Shown: positions 49,128 through 60,066, counted from the stretch's first letter. The stretch is DNA of 64,000 nucleotides from an uncultured Paracoccaceae bacterium (GCA_947499725.1 CANMPK010000001.1:186001-250000); one strand, 5' to 3'. Numbers and translations: made by a program. The notes: generated from the letters alone by a model not told the origin.

Positions 49128-49988
49128 ATGTTGGTTGATGTGGGCTTGCCGCTGTCACTGGCTTTTATCATGTTTTCATTGGGCTACGGGCTGACCTTCG
49201 CTGATTTCGGGCGCGTGATTGCGATGCCCAAGGCGGTTTTGACCGGCGTGATTTTGCAAATCATCATGGTGCCCGCGGTGGTTTATGCGCTGCTGCTGTT
49301 TACAGATTTGCCGCCCGAAATGGCCTTTGGCACGATGATCCTGTCGTTTTGCCCAGGGGGCGTGACGTCGAGTATCCTCACGAAGTTCGCGCGGGGCAAT
49401 GTGGCCTTGTCGATTAGCCTTACGGCGGTGGTTAGCTTGGTCTCGGTTCTAACAGTGCCTGCTTTTGTGGGCTGGGCCGCGCAGACTTTTCTGGGCGAAG
49501 CAGCGCCTGCGATTAATATCACGCGCATTGGCCTTACGATGTTTGCGCTGACTGCTGTGCCGGTGCTGATCGGGCTTTTGGCGCGCCATAAGGCGCCGAA
49601 GTTTGCCAAGGAAACCGAAAAGTTTGTGTTTGGCCTGTCGTTGTTGCTGTTCTTTGCGGTGGTGACAGCGACGCTTGGCACCAACATGGACATGGTGAAG
49701 GCGAACTTCCCTAAGCTTGGGCCTTTGTTGATTATCATCAACCTGATCTTGCTGGTGACTGGTTTTGTTGTGGCGCAGGTGATTGGGCTGAAATCTAAAG
49801 ATGGCATCTGTATTTCGATTGAACTTGGCGTGCAAAACGCGGCTTCGGGTATCACCGTGGCAGGTCTTGTGGCGGCGGCGTCTGGCGTGTCGGACTATGG
49901 TATTCCTTCCGCGCTTTATGGGCTGGTGATGTATCTGGTGACCATTCCCGGCGTCATTGTCATTCGCCGTCGGTTTCGCAAGGCTTGA
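49128..49988 (+). CDS. Bile acid:sodium symporter (BASS) family transporter
   Basis: SFCPGGVTSSILTKFARGNVALSISLTA, SIELGVQNAASGITVA; multi-TM. Confidence 0.9.
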   Translation: MLVDVGLPLSLAFIMFSLGYGLTFADFGRVIAMPKAVLTGVILQIIMVPAVVYALLLFTDLPPEMAFGTMILSFCPGGVTSSILTKFARGNVALSISLTAVVSLVSVLTVPAFVGWAAQTFLGEAAPAINITRIGLTMFALTAVPVLIGLLARHKAPKFAKETEKFVFGLSLLLFFAVVTATLGTNMDMVKANFPKLGPLLIIINLILLVTGFVVAQVIGLKSKDGICISIELGVQNAASGITVAGLVAAASGVSDYGIPSALYGLVMYLVTIPGVIVIRRRFRKA

Positions 49989-50040
49989 CCTAGGCGGGCG
50001 CATTGGGCAAAGGGGGCGCTGATTGTGAGACGAGATCCCC

Positions 50041-50778
50041 ATGCCTGAGAAAAAGCCAAACACTCCCCCCGAGCAGCACCCAAACGGCGCGCCTTGGCGC
50101 AACTTCTATGGGCGTTTCAAAGGCAAGAGCCTGAAGAAAACGCAGGAAGAGTGGCTGGAGAAGGACTTGGCAGAGCTGAGCCCGGGCAAAGTGACATGGG
50201 AAGAAAACCCAGAGCGTGAGAATATTGACCTGAAAGGTCTGTTTGGCGATCGCGATGTCTGGCTTGAGGTTGGCTTTGGCGGCGGCGAGCATTTGGTCCA
50301 CCAAGCGGCGCAAAACCCTGATGTGGGGATTATCGGCTGCGAGCCGTATATCAACGGCGTGGCTATGTTGCTGGGCAAAATCCGTAAGGCAGGTGGCGAC
50401 AATATCCGCGTCCACCCAGGCGATGCGCGGGACATGTTTGATGTATTGCCGGAAGCATCCATTTCCAAAGCATTCTTGCTCTATCCTGATCCATGGCCCA
50501 AAAAGCGCCACCACCGTCGTCGTTTTGTGACGCCAGAGCATCTGGAGCCACTGGCGCGTGTTCTGAAGCCGGGCGCGATTTTCCGTGTGGCAACGGACAT
50601 CGAAGACTATGTGCGCCAGACCTTGGAAGAGGTGCCGCGCGCAGGGTTTGAGTGGTTGGCAGAAGGTCCAGAAGATTGGCGCCAGCCGTGGGAAGATTGG
50701 ATTTCCACACGCTATGAGCAGAAAGCCTTCCGCGAAGGGCGCAAAGCGCATTACCTGACATTCCGCCGTAAGGGATAA
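50041..50778 (+). CDS. trmB: tRNA (guanine-N7-)-methyltransferase
   Basis: FYGRFKGKSLKK, LEVGFGGGEHLVHQA, LYPDPWPKKRHHRRRFV. Confidence 0.95.
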   Translation: MPEKKPNTPPEQHPNGAPWRNFYGRFKGKSLKKTQEEWLEKDLAELSPGKVTWEENPERENIDLKGLFGDRDVWLEVGFGGGEHLVHQAAQNPDVGIIGCEPYINGVAMLLGKIRKAGGDNIRVHPGDARDMFDVLPEASISKAFLLYPDPWPKKRHHRRRFVTPEHLEPLARVLKPGAIFRVATDIEDYVRQTLEEVPRAGFEWLAEGPEDWRQPWEDWISTRYEQKAFREGRKAHYLTFRRKG

Positions 50779-50792
50779 GCTGAGGGGCGGGC

Positions 50793-50843
50793 AGGGGCTT
50801 TGCCCCTCGCGCGTACCGCGCTCACCCCAAGGTATTTGAGCCA
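50793..50843. repeat. Half-copy of the REP-like element seen at 36942-37067
   Basis: aggggctttgcccct hairpin plus ctcaccccaaggtatttgagcca. Confidence 0.6.
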
Positions 50844-50959
50844 AGCAAAAGCCGTATGGGCATTTTGCCTGAAAGTATCTGTGTTGCGTGCTGAGGGCAT
50901 GGACCTTGGCCTTGTTCTGCGCTAACAGCCTTGGCCAAGACCACAGGAGAATTGCGACT

Positions 50960-52312
50960 ATGTCAGGCCACGGCACCCCTATTCCTATGACCTCTCGTCC
51001 TTGCGGACCTTTGAAGGGCGAGGCCAATGTGCCGGGCGATAAGTCGATTTCGCACCGCTCTTTGATTTTGGGCGCTTTGTCTGTTGGAGAGACACATATC
51101 ACTGGCTTGCTGGAAGGCGAGGATGTTCTGGACACAGCCAAAGCGATGCGCGCTTTTGGCGCCGAGGTGACCGAGCATGGTGGCGGTGAATGGACTGTTC
51201 AGGGCGTTGGCGTTGGTGGCTTTGCTGAACCAGACAATGTGATTGATTGCGGCAACTCTGGCACTGGTGTGCGTCTGATTATGGGCTGCATGGCGACCTC
51301 TGATATTTCGGTGACCTTCACTGGCGATGCCTCTTTAAACAAGCGCCCGATGGCGCGTGTGACAGATCCGATTGCTTTGTTTGGCGCGCAATCTGTGGGC
51401 CGCTCTGGTGGGCGCTTGCCGATGACCATTGTAGGCGCAGCTGATCCTGTGCCGGTGCGATATGAAGTGCCGATGCCATCCGCGCAGGTGAAATCTGCGG
51501 TTTTGCTGGCGGGCTTGAATGCGCCGGGCAAGACGGTTGTGATTGAGAAAGAAGCAACCCGCGATCACACAGAGCGTATGTTGCAAGGCTTTGGTGCAGA
51601 GCTGACCGTTGAGGATACCGACGAAGGCCGTGTGATCACTTTGGTTGGCCAGCCTGAGCTGAAGGCGCAAACGATTGTTGTGCCGCGCGATCCTTCAAGC
51701 GCTGCTTTCCCTGTGTGTGCGGCGATTGTCACGCCGGGGTCTGATGTGCTTGTGCCAAATATCGGCCTGAACCCAACGCGTGCGGGCTTGTTCACAACGC
51801 TGCGCGAAATGGGCGCTGATCTGACGTATGAAAACGAACGCGAAGAAGGCGGTGAGCCGGTTGCAGACCTGCGTGCGAAATTCTCGCCGAACCTGAAAGG
51901 CATTGAGGTTGATCCGGCACGCGCGGCGTCGATGATTGATGAATATCCGGTTCTGTCCGTTGTGGCGGCCTATGCTGAAGGCGACACGGTGATGAATGGC
52001 GTGAAAGAGCTGCGCGTGAAGGAATCTGACCGTATTGACGCGATGGCAAAGGGCCTGCGCTTGAACGGTATTGAAGTGGATGAAGGCGATGATTGGTGGA
52101 TTGTCAAAGGCCTGGGCCATGGCAATGTGCCGGGCGGCGGCACTTGCGCGACCGAGCTGGATCACCGTATCGCCATGAGCTTTATGATCTTGGGCATGGC
52201 GGCGCAAAAGCCTGTCAGCGTGGATGATGGCAGCCCGATCGCCACATCTTTCCCGATCTTTGAAGGCCTAATGGCGGAACTGGGCGCGCAGCTTGTGCGT
52301 GGCAACGGCTAA
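50960..52312 (+). CDS. aroA: 3-phosphoshikimate 1-carboxyvinyltransferase
   Basis: [40 protein letters not shown]. Confidence 0.96.
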   Translation: MSGHGTPIPMTSRPCGPLKGEANVPGDKSISHRSLILGALSVGETHITGLLEGEDVLDTAKAMRAFGAEVTEHGGGEWTVQGVGVGGFAEPDNVIDCGNSGTGVRLIMGCMATSDISVTFTGDASLNKRPMARVTDPIALFGAQSVGRSGGRLPMTIVGAADPVPVRYEVPMPSAQVKSAVLLAGLNAPGKTVVIEKEATRDHTERMLQGFGAELTVEDTDEGRVITLVGQPELKAQTIVVPRDPSSAAFPVCAAIVTPGSDVLVPNIGLNPTRAGLFTTLREMGADLTYENEREEGGEPVADLRAKFSPNLKGIEVDPARAASMIDEYPVLSVVAAYAEGDTVMNGVKELRVKESDRIDAMAKGLRLNGIEVDEGDDWWIVKGLGHGNVPGGGTCATELDHRIAMSFMILGMAAQKPVSVDDGSPIATSFPIFEGLMAELGAQLVRGNG

Positions 52313-52340
52313 AGCGTCGAAACGCTTTTCTTGATTTTTA

Positions 52341-52378
52341 GGCCGCATTGGGCAAAATCGCCCGGTGCGGCCTTTTTG
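52341..52378 (+). terminator. Rho-independent terminator after aroA
   Basis: ggccgcattgggc-aaaat-cgcccggtgcggccttttt. Confidence 0.8.
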
Positions 52379-52410
52379 TGCCGCCTGTCTGGGGAGAGGG
52401 GAGGCTGCCC

Positions 52411-52926
52411 ATGCGACTTTGGTTTTGGCTTTGTGCGTTGATCTCGCTGGTGTTGCTGGCGTTGATGAGCCTTTGGAGTTTTCCGTTTATTGCCCGCGAA
52501 GCCGGTGGCTTGGCGGCGTTTGATCTGCGGTTGTTTGGGTATTCTGCGGCGCAGGGGCAGGCGTTTTTGGCTGCTTTATCTGAAGACGGACGGACGTTTT
52601 ACCTCAATACACAGCATCGGTTGGATTTCGTGTTTCCGGTGTTTCTGACGGCCAGCATGATGTTGGCGGGGGCTTTGTTGTTTCGCGCGTTGGGCAGTCG
52701 CTGCATACAGATTTTGGCGTTGATGTATCTGTCATCAGATTTCCTAGAGAACCGCACCATCGCGGCCATGTTGCGCATGCCGGATGGGCAGGATTCGGCG
52801 ATGATAGATATGGCGAGCCTTTGGACCATGGCGAAGTTTTCCTTGATTGCCATTCTGTTGGTTTGCTTGGCCCTTGGACTTTTCGCGCGGATTTGGGGCG
52901 CGAACTGGGCCAAACGTCAGGTCTGA
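52411..52926 (+). CDS. Hypothetical multi-pass membrane protein (distantly like 33841-34434)
   Basis: Four hydrophobic segments; QHRLDFVFPVFL ... DFLENRTIAAML ... TMAKFSLI. Confidence 0.75.
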   Translation: MRLWFWLCALISLVLLALMSLWSFPFIAREAGGLAAFDLRLFGYSAAQGQAFLAALSEDGRTFYLNTQHRLDFVFPVFLTASMMLAGALLFRALGSRCIQILALMYLSSDFLENRTIAAMLRMPDGQDSAMIDMASLWTMAKFSLIAILLVCLALGLFARIWGANWAKRQV

Positions 52927-52992
52927 TGGCTAAGTGCTTGCGCCTTTGAGCCGAACGCAGTTTAAAGCGTCAAAAGGTATGACGAGGCAAAG

Positions 52993-53598
52993 ATGCGCAA
53001 GACAGTCGCGATTGATGGGCCTGCAGCAGCAGGCAAAGGTACGATTTCCAAAGCAGTGGCGCAGCACTTCGGTTTTGCGCATTTGGACACTGGGCTTTTG
53101 TATCGCGCGGTCGGGGCGAAGGTTTTGCAAGGTATTGATCCGGTTGAAGCGGCCAAGGCGCTGACTGCCGAAGATCTAGAGGCTGATAATCTGCGGACGC
53201 CCGAAGTTGCGCAAGCGGCCTCCAAGACCGCCGTGGTTGCCGATGTTCGTGCAGCTCTGGTGGATTTCCAACGCGCCTTTGCGCGTCGCGCCGGTGGTGC
53301 CGTTTTGGATGGGCGCGACATTGGCACGGTGATTTGCCCGAACGCCGAGGTGAAGCTGTTTGTGACCGCCAGCGCAGAGGTGCGCGCAGAGCGCCGGTAT
53401 TTGGAGCTGTCTGGCAAAGGTCATTCGGATACGCGCGAAGAGGTGCTTGCGGATGTGAAAGCACGCGATGAGCGAGATATGAACCGCGCAGAAGCTCCTT
53501 TGAAGCCGGCAGAGGATGCGGTTTTGATCGATACCTCTGATCTGAGCATCGAAGATGCGGTGGCGAAAGCCGTTGCGGCGATTACGGCGAAAGATTAA
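52993..53598 (+). CDS. cmk: Cytidylate kinase
   Basis: [67 protein letters not shown]. Confidence 0.96.
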   Translation: MRKTVAIDGPAAAGKGTISKAVAQHFGFAHLDTGLLYRAVGAKVLQGIDPVEAAKALTAEDLEADNLRTPEVAQAASKTAVVADVRAALVDFQRAFARRAGGAVLDGRDIGTVICPNAEVKLFVTASAEVRAERRYLELSGKGHSDTREEVLADVKARDERDMNRAEAPLKPAEDAVLIDTSDLSIEDAVAKAVAAITAKD

Positions 53599-53998
53599 GT
53601 TCCATCATCTGGCAGGGTTCGTTTTCAACCAGATAAGGCGCTCCATAGGTTGAAAACCCCAGCTTTTCATAAAACCCATGGGCAGACACCCGACCGTTTA
53701 GAATAATGCGCCTGCCGCCGTTGTTTTTCACATGATCGATGCCGGTGCGCACCATGGCTGCCCCGATGCCTTGGCCTTGATAGCTGGGTTCGGTGGCCAG
53801 TTTGCGCAATTGCACGGCGCCTTCGACATCAAACAGCGACATAACCGCAATGATGCGATCCCCGTCAAAAGCTGCGAAATGAGTGGCTTGGTCATCGCCC
53901 TTCACGGCCACAAAATCGCGGGGTTTGTCGGGCCGCATCACGGAATGACGCAGATCATAGGTTTGCTGAACGGTGACTTGGCGGATCGGATAGGTCAT
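53582..53998 (-). CDS. GNAT family N-acetyltransferase
   Basis: [54 protein letters not shown]. Confidence 0.9.
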   Translation of the reverse strand: MTYPIRQVTVQQTYDLRHSVMRPDKPRDFVAVKGDDQATHFAAFDGDRIIAVMSLFDVEGAVQLRKLATEPSYQGQGIGAAMVRTGIDHVKNNGGRRIILNGRVSAHGFYEKLGFSTYGAPYLVENEPCQMMELNLSP

Positions 53999-54290
53999 GC
54001 GCCTTTCGTGGCAAAGATCATCTGCCGCCGCAAGGGGTGTGTAAGATTCAGACAATCAAGCCAAAGCCCTTGCAAACAAGGCGCAATCGTCATATACGCG
54101 CCCAAGTCTGACGACCGTTAAGAGTCGCTGATGTGGTGAGCAGGGCCCGGGGAATGCCTCCGGCCCTTCTTGTTTGTGTGATCACCACCTTGGCAATCCT
54201 AAGAAAAACGGCCCAAGACGCAATGAAACCAAGACCGGCGGAGACAACCGCTTGGCCCGTATAAACGTTTGTAAAGGAATTTGAGACCAC

Positions 54291-55970
54291 ATGGCTCAGA
54301 ACGTATCTATGGAGGATTTCGAAGCCCTCCTTAATGAAAGCTTCGAAATGGACACCCCTCAAGAGGGTTCCGTTGTAAAAGGCTCGATCATTGCTATTGA
54401 AGCAGGTCAAGCGATCATCGACGTTGGCTACAAAATGGAAGGCCGCGTTGATCTGAAAGAATTCGCAAACCCTGGCGAAGCTCCTGAAGTTTCTGTTGGC
54501 GACGAGGTAGAAGTTTACCTGCGCGCAGCTGAAAACGCTCGTGGCGAAGCGGTTATCTCTCGTGAGATGGCACGTCGCGAAGAAGCTTGGGATCGTCTGG
54601 AAAAAGCATACGCTGACGATGCACGCGTTGAAGGCGCGATCTTCGGCCGCGTTAAAGGTGGCTTCACAGTTGATCTGGGCGGCGCAGTTGCGTTCTTGCC
54701 TGGTTCCCAAGTTGACGTACGTCCAGTACGTGACGCGGGCCCACTGATGGGTCTGAAGCAGCCATTCCAAATCCTGAAAATGGACCGTCGTCGTGGCAAC
54801 ATCGTTGTATCCCGTCGTGCGATCCTCGAAGAGTCCCGCGCAGAACAGCGTGCTGAAGTTATCGGCAAGCTGGCTGAAGGCGACTCTGTTGACGGTGTGG
54901 TTAAGAACATCACTGAATACGGTGCGTTCGTTGACCTGGGCGGCGTAGACGGCCTGCTGCACGTGACAGACATGGCGTGGCGCCGTGTGAACCACCCATC
55001 TGAAATCCTGACAATCGGTGAGACTGTTAAGGTTCAGGTGATCAAGATCAACAAAGAGACACACCGTATCTCCTTGGGCATGAAACAGCTGATGGAAGAT
55101 CCATGGGATCTGGTTGCTGGCAAGTACCCACTGGAATCCACACACACTGGTCGTGTGACAAACATCACCGATTACGGTGCGTTTGTTGAGCTGGAGCCAG
55201 GTGTTGAAGGTCTGGTACACGTTTCTGAAATGTCTTGGACGAAGAAGAACGTACACCCAGGCAAGATCGTTTCTACATCTCAGGAAGTAGAAGTGATGGT
55301 TCTGGAAATCGATGGCGTGAAGCGTCGTGTATCCTTGGGTCTGAAGCAAACTCAGCGTAACCCATGGGAAGTGTTTGCAGAAACACACCCAGAGAACACT
55401 GAAGTTGAAGGTGAAGTTAAGAACATCACCGAATTCGGCCTGTTCATCGGTCTGCCTGGCGAAATCGACGGCATGGTTCACCTGTCCGACATTTCTTGGG
55501 ACGAGCGCGGCGAAGACGCGATCCAGAACTTCCGCAAAGGCGACATGGTCAAAGCGGTTGTATCTGAAGTCGACGTTGAAAAAGAGCGTATCTCTCTGTC
55601 CATCAAAGGCCTCGGCGGCGACAAGTTTGCTGAAGCAACTGGCGGCGTAAAGCGCGGTTCTATCGTAACTGTTGAAGTAACAGCGATCGAAGAAGGCGGT
55701 ATCGAAGTGGAATACGAAGGCATGAAGTCCTTCATCCGTCGTTCCGACCTGGCACGCGATCGTGCGGACCAACGTCCAGAGCGCTTCAACGTTGGCGACA
55801 AAGTCGACGTACGCGTGACCAACGTAGATGGCAAAACACGCCGTCTGGGTCTGTCCGTGAAAGCACGCGAAATCGCAGAAGAGAAGGAAGCAGTTGAACA
55901 GTATGGTTCCTCTGACTCCGGCGCATCCTTGGGTGATATCCTTGGCGCGGCTCTGAAGGGTGACGAATAA
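54291..55970 (+). CDS. rpsA: 30S ribosomal protein S1
   Basis: Multiple S1 domains (VVKNITEYGAFVDLGGVDGLLHVTDMAW; VTNITDYGAFVELEPGVEGLVHVSEMSW). Confidence 0.98.
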   Translation: MAQNVSMEDFEALLNESFEMDTPQEGSVVKGSIIAIEAGQAIIDVGYKMEGRVDLKEFANPGEAPEVSVGDEVEVYLRAAENARGEAVISREMARREEAWDRLEKAYADDARVEGAIFGRVKGGFTVDLGGAVAFLPGSQVDVRPVRDAGPLMGLKQPFQILKMDRRRGNIVVSRRAILEESRAEQRAEVIGKLAEGDSVDGVVKNITEYGAFVDLGGVDGLLHVTDMAWRRVNHPSEILTIGETVKVQVIKINKETHRISLGMKQLMEDPWDLVAGKYPLESTHTGRVTNITDYGAFVELEPGVEGLVHVSEMSWTKKNVHPGKIVSTSQEVEVMVLEIDGVKRRVSLGLKQTQRNPWEVFAETHPENTEVEGEVKNITEFGLFIGLPGEIDGMVHLSDISWDERGEDAIQNFRKGDMVKAVVSEVDVEKERISLSIKGLGGDKFAEATGGVKRGSIVTVEVTAIEEGGIEVEYEGMKSFIRRSDLARDRADQRPERFNVGDKVDVRVTNVDGKTRRLGLSVKAREIAEEKEAVEQYGSSDSGASLGDILGAALKGDE

Positions 55971-55999
55971 TCCCCGCTGCTAGATAGCGTATGACATTT

Positions 56000-56028
56000 G
56001 GCCTCGCCCACGCGGCGGGGCCTTTCTT
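56000..56028 (+). terminator. Rho-independent terminator after rpsA
   Basis: ggcctcgcc-cacgc-ggcggggcctttctt. Confidence 0.75.
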
Positions 56029-56075
56029 ATTTCGCGCAAGTTGCGTGATACCCTCCTGAAAAGAAAAGACTTACC

Positions 56076-58142
56076 GTGAAACAATCCCTCCGTGATGCGT
56101 TAGACGATCGTGGCTATGAGACCCTGACCCCTGTGCAACAAGCTGTGCTTGAGCCAGAGCTGGAAGGGCGCGACCTCTTGGTTTCGGCGCAAACCGGATC
56201 GGGTAAGACATTGGGCTTTGGTCTGGCGATCTCGTCGACTGTTCTGGCTGAAGGGGATCGTTTTGCCCGTGCAAATGCGCCGCTGGCTTTGGTGATTGCA
56301 CCAACGCGCGAGCTGGCCTTGCAAGTGAAACGCGAGCTCGGCTGGCTTTATGCCAAAGCCGGTGCTGTGATGGCGTCCTGTGTGGGCGGCATGGATATGC
56401 GCGATGAACGTCGCGCTTTGGGTCGTGGTGCCCATATCGTTGTGGCCACACCGGGCCGTCTGCGCGACCACATCATGCGCGGATCTATCGACCTGAGCGA
56501 GTTGCGCGCGGTTGTTCTGGACGAAGCAGATGAGATGCTGGATCTGGGCTTCCGTGAAGATCTGGAATTCATTCTGGGTGAAGCCCCAGAAGAGCGCCAG
56601 ACATTGCTTTTCTCTGCAACCGTTCCAAAAACGATTTTGGGTCTGGCCAAGAACTATCAAACCGACGCGCAACGCGTTGTCGTGAAATCAGAAAACAAAC
56701 AGCACGCCGATATTCAGTATCGCGCGATGCAGGTTGTGGACCGTGATGTCGAAAACGCAGTGATCAACACATTGCTGTTTCACGATGCACCAAACGCCAT
56801 CGTCTTTGGCAACACACGCGCTACGGTTAACCGTTTAACCACACGTCTGTCCAACCGTGGCTTCAAGGTTGTGGCCCTGTCTGGTGAGCTGTCGCAAAGC
56901 GAGCGGACCCACGCCCTGCAAGCGATGCGCGATGGTCGTGCGAATGTTTGTGTTGCCACAGATGTTGCTGCGCGCGGGATCGATCTGCCGAACCTTGATC
57001 TGGTTGTACATGCAGAATTGCCGGGCAGCCATGAAACGCTGCTGCACCGCTCTGGCCGAACAGGCCGCGCGGGCCGTAAAGGTGTCAGCGCTTTGGTTGT
57101 GACCAAACGCAACATGAAAAAAGCGCAGCGCATTCTAGGCATGGCCAAGCTTCAGGCTGAATGGGGCAGCGCGCCAAGTGCAGATGATGTGCAGGGCCGT
57201 GAAGAAGAACGTTTGCTGACCAGCGAGTCTTGGCAGCAAGAGACAACGGAAAAAGAAGCTGGCTTGGTGGCGAAGCTGCTAGAGCAGTTCACACCGGAAC
57301 AAGTCGCAACTGCATTTGTACGTGTGCGTTCTGAAAACCGCTCTGCGCCAGAAGATATTACAGCATTTGACGCCAAGCCGCGCCCACGCGAAGAGTTCGG
57401 CGCAAGTGTTTGGTTCTCTGTTGAAGGTGGCCGTAAAGCAGGCGCAGAGCCGCGCTTTATGCTGCCAATGCTTTGTAAAATCGGCGGTCTGACCAAAGAC
57501 GATATCGGTGCGATCCGTGTTCAGTCTGAAGAGACCTTTGTGCAAATTCTGGAAGCCAGCGTGCCTAAGTTCCTAGAACGCGTTGGTTCTGACATGACCG
57601 TTGAAGATGGCGCTGTTCTGACGCAACTAGACAGCGCACCTGTTTTGGAACGCCGCGAACGTCCGTCTGGTGGCTTTGATCGCAAGGGCGGCGGTTACAA
57701 AGGCAAACCACGTGGCGATCGTCGTGGCCGTGATGATCGCGGCCAGCGCGACGACTACGGCGCGCGCGGTGACCGTGGCGATCGTAAGCCGCGCAATGAT
57801 GGCCCACGCGATTGGAACGACAGCTCCGAGCCGCGTCAGCGTAAGCCAAAGCCGCCTTCAAAAGGTGGCCCAGCGAAACCGCACCGTAAAGGGCGTGATG
57901 GAGATGCGCCGCGTCGTCCATCTGCTGAGGAATGGTCTGGTGCTTCTAAACGCTCTGGCGGAGACGGTGGTGGCTACAAGGGTGGCAAGCCGGGTGGCAA
58001 ATTCGGCAAGCCAGGTGACAAGCCAAAAGGTCCACCTCCGCCAAAGGGCAAATCCAATAGCAAGAAGAACAAAGCACGTGCAGCAGCGCGTGCCGCAGGC
58101 GCTGGCAATCAGCCACCAAAGCGCGGTCGCAATAAAGACTAA
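56076..58142 (+). CDS. DEAD/DEAH-box RNA helicase with basic RG/G-rich C-terminal tail
   Basis: AQTGSGKTLGFGLA, VLDEADEMLDLGF, LFSATVP, HRSGRTGRAGRKG; tail rich in R/G/K/P. Confidence 0.95.
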   Translation: MKQSLRDALDDRGYETLTPVQQAVLEPELEGRDLLVSAQTGSGKTLGFGLAISSTVLAEGDRFARANAPLALVIAPTRELALQVKRELGWLYAKAGAVMASCVGGMDMRDERRALGRGAHIVVATPGRLRDHIMRGSIDLSELRAVVLDEADEMLDLGFREDLEFILGEAPEERQTLLFSATVPKTILGLAKNYQTDAQRVVVKSENKQHADIQYRAMQVVDRDVENAVINTLLFHDAPNAIVFGNTRATVNRLTTRLSNRGFKVVALSGELSQSERTHALQAMRDGRANVCVATDVAARGIDLPNLDLVVHAELPGSHETLLHRSGRTGRAGRKGVSALVVTKRNMKKAQRILGMAKLQAEWGSAPSADDVQGREEERLLTSESWQQETTEKEAGLVAKLLEQFTPEQVATAFVRVRSENRSAPEDITAFDAKPRPREEFGASVWFSVEGGRKAGAEPRFMLPMLCKIGGLTKDDIGAIRVQSEETFVQILEASVPKFLERVGSDMTVEDGAVLTQLDSAPVLERRERPSGGFDRKGGGYKGKPRGDRRGRDDRGQRDDYGARGDRGDRKPRNDGPRDWNDSSEPRQRKPKPPSKGGPAKPHRKGRDGDAPRRPSAEEWSGASKRSGGDGGGYKGGKPGGKFGKPGDKPKGPPPPKGKSNSKKNKARAAARAAGAGNQPPKRGRNKD

Positions 58143-58170
58143 GCTTTGCCTGTAAAGACCCTGCACGAAC

Positions 58171-58203
58171 CCGCGCAACAGTTTCAGTTGCGCGGTTTTT
58201 TTT
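58171..58203 (+). terminator. Rho-independent terminator after the helicase
   Basis: ccgcgcaac-agtttca-gttgcgcggtttttttt. Confidence 0.9.
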
Positions 58204-58635
58204 GCGCCTGCCAGTCAGAAGTGACGCAGCGTTTCTCGGTACTGTTCCTGCCAGCCACAGGAACCTGTGGCGCCGGTCTTGTTGCTTTCTCTGAGTGGGG
58301 CAACGAAGATTGCAACGCGTATAAAGGCTCTGCTTCTCGCCTGTCTGGGACAGCCAAAGGACGTTGCGAAAAGCAATTGTATCGCGATGCCGCCGTGCAA
58401 GACAGAGATCCCTCTAGTCCCGAATCGATTGTTCCTTTCTGCGATGCGGCATCGGGTAAAAACATAATATCGGGAAAAATGAGACCGCTTTCCGATACAA
58501 AAAACCAGTAGTTACCCACATTTTTGCTAAAAATCAGTGGTTTGGCAGATCAAATTGTTTCCGCATTGAGAGAGAATTCGTATAGTCGAGTGCAATGCCA
58601 AGATAAAAACATTTGGGCCCGGGGAGAGGACGACA

Positions 58636-58920
58636 ATGATCCGTTCTGAACTTATTCAAAAAATTGCGGACGAAAATCCGCATCTTTACCAACGCGATGT
58701 CGAGCGTATCGTAAATTCTATTTTCGAAGAAATTACCGATGCGATGTCTCGCGGTGACCGCGTTGAACTGCGCGGCTTTGGTGCGTTTTCTGTGAAGCAG
58801 CGTGATGCACGTGTGGGCCGAAATCCGCGCACAGGTGAATCTGTCGCAGTTGAAGAAAAGCACGTTCCGTTCTTTAAGACAGGAAAGCTCCTACGGGATC
58901 GTCTTAACGGAAAAGCTTAA
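58636..58920 (+). CDS. ihfB: Integration host factor subunit beta
   Basis: [68 protein letters not shown]. Confidence 0.95.
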   Translation: MIRSELIQKIADENPHLYQRDVERIVNSIFEEITDAMSRGDRVELRGFGAFSVKQRDARVGRNPRTGESVAVEEKHVPFFKTGKLLRDRLNGKA

Positions 58921-59270
58921 TGCGTTACATTCGATATGCCTTTTTGGCCACGCTCGGCGTGATTTTGATTTCGGTGGCTCTGGCCAACCGCTCTATTGTT
59001 ACTTTGAACTTGCTGCCTGATCCTTTGGCTCAGTTGTTGAACCTAAACTACTCCATAGAACTGCCACTGTTTGTGGTGATCTTTGGTGGGATCGTTGCCG
59101 GTTTGCTGATTGGGTTCTTTTGGGAATGGCTGCGCGAATATAAAATCCGCGCTGCCGCTGGCCGTACAGAGCGTGAGTTGGTTCAAACCAAACGCGAAGT
59201 GCGCCGCCTAAAGGGCAAACAAGAGGAAGGCAAAGACGAGGTTCTGGCACTTTTGGAAGAAGCCAGCTAA
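58920..59270 (+). CDS. LapA domain-containing protein
   Basis: Two [40 protein letters not shown]; overlaps the ihfB stop by 1 nt. Confidence 0.85.
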   Translation: MRYIRYAFLATLGVILISVALANRSIVTLNLLPDPLAQLLNLNYSIELPLFVVIFGGIVAGLLIGFFWEWLREYKIRAAAGRTERELVQTKREVRRLKGKQEEGKDEVLALLEEAS

Positions 59271-59294
59271 ATCAAACCTTAGAGATTGTCAGCG

Positions 59295-59321
59295 CGCCTC
59301 GGAGATAATCCGGGGCGTTTT
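59295..59321 (+). terminator. Rho-independent terminator-like hairpin between lapA and trpF
   Basis: cgcctcgga-gataa-tccggggcgtttt. Confidence 0.65.
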
Positions 59322-59337
59322 GCATTTGGAGACTAGG

Positions 59338-59997
59338 ATGAAAACGCGCGTAAAAATTTGCGGTTTGAAAGAGCCAGAACATGTTGCCGCTGCCTGCGAG
59401 GCAGGGGCCAGCTATTTGGGTTTTGTGTTCTTTGAAAAGTCTCCGCGCAATGTGGCGGCTGAACTCGCGCGAGACTTGGCCGTGGATGTGCCCGTTGGCG
59501 TGGCGAAAGTTGCGTTAACGGTGAATGCGGATGATCAGGCGCTGGATCACATTCTTGGGCGTGTCCCGATCGATATCTTGCAGCTTCACGGCTCTGAGAC
59601 CCCGCAGCGCGTGGCCGAGGTGCGCAAACGCTATGGCTTGCCGGTAATGAAGGCGCTTGGGATCGCGGATGCCTCTGACGTGGCGAAGATTGATCAATTT
59701 GGATCAGACGCGGATCAAATTTTGGTGGATGCCAAAGCCCCAAAAGGCGCGGCCTTGCCGGGGGGCAATGGCTTGGCCTTTGATTGGAAGCTCGTGAACC
59801 GCAAATACTGGCCGTGTCCGTGGATGCTGGCCGGTGGGCTGACCCCTGAAAACGTTGCGCTTGCGATCAAGATGACGGGCGCGCGGCAGGTGGATGTGTC
59901 GAGCGGGGTAGAGACCACGCCGGGCCAGAAAGATGCTGAATTGATCCGCCGTTTTATCCAAGCTGCGAAAGAAAAGCCTGCTCCAAAGCTGGTATAA
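59338..59997 (+). CDS. trpF: Phosphoribosylanthranilate isomerase
   Basis: [65 protein letters not shown]. Confidence 0.96.
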   Translation: MKTRVKICGLKEPEHVAAACEAGASYLGFVFFEKSPRNVAAELARDLAVDVPVGVAKVALTVNADDQALDHILGRVPIDILQLHGSETPQRVAEVRKRYGLPVMKALGIADASDVAKIDQFGSDADQILVDAKAPKGAALPGGNGLAFDWKLVNRKYWPCPWMLAGGLTPENVALAIKMTGARQVDVSSGVETTPGQKDAELIRRFIQAAKEKPAPKLV

Positions 59998-60066
59998 CAC
60001 TTTGCGTTGGACGTTTGCCTGTCCGCGCTCTAAGACATGCCTAAGACGTCAAAGAAAGATACATCC

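Noticed and set aside
54144-54172. Hairpin gggcccggggaatgcctccggccc before rpsA as a specific rpsA regulatory leader
   Set aside because: It may be an ordinary terminator-like hairpin; nothing in the sequence distinguishes a regulatory role.
54090-55772. 560-aa ORF on the minus strand
   Set aside because: Fully antisense to rpsA; a shadow ORF arising from codon bias in a highly expressed gene, with no recognisable domain.
58146-58519. Overlapping ORFs 58146-58511 (+) and 58184-58519 (-)
   Set aside because: No domain motifs, weak starts, and they run across a strong terminator; treated as non-coding until shown otherwise.
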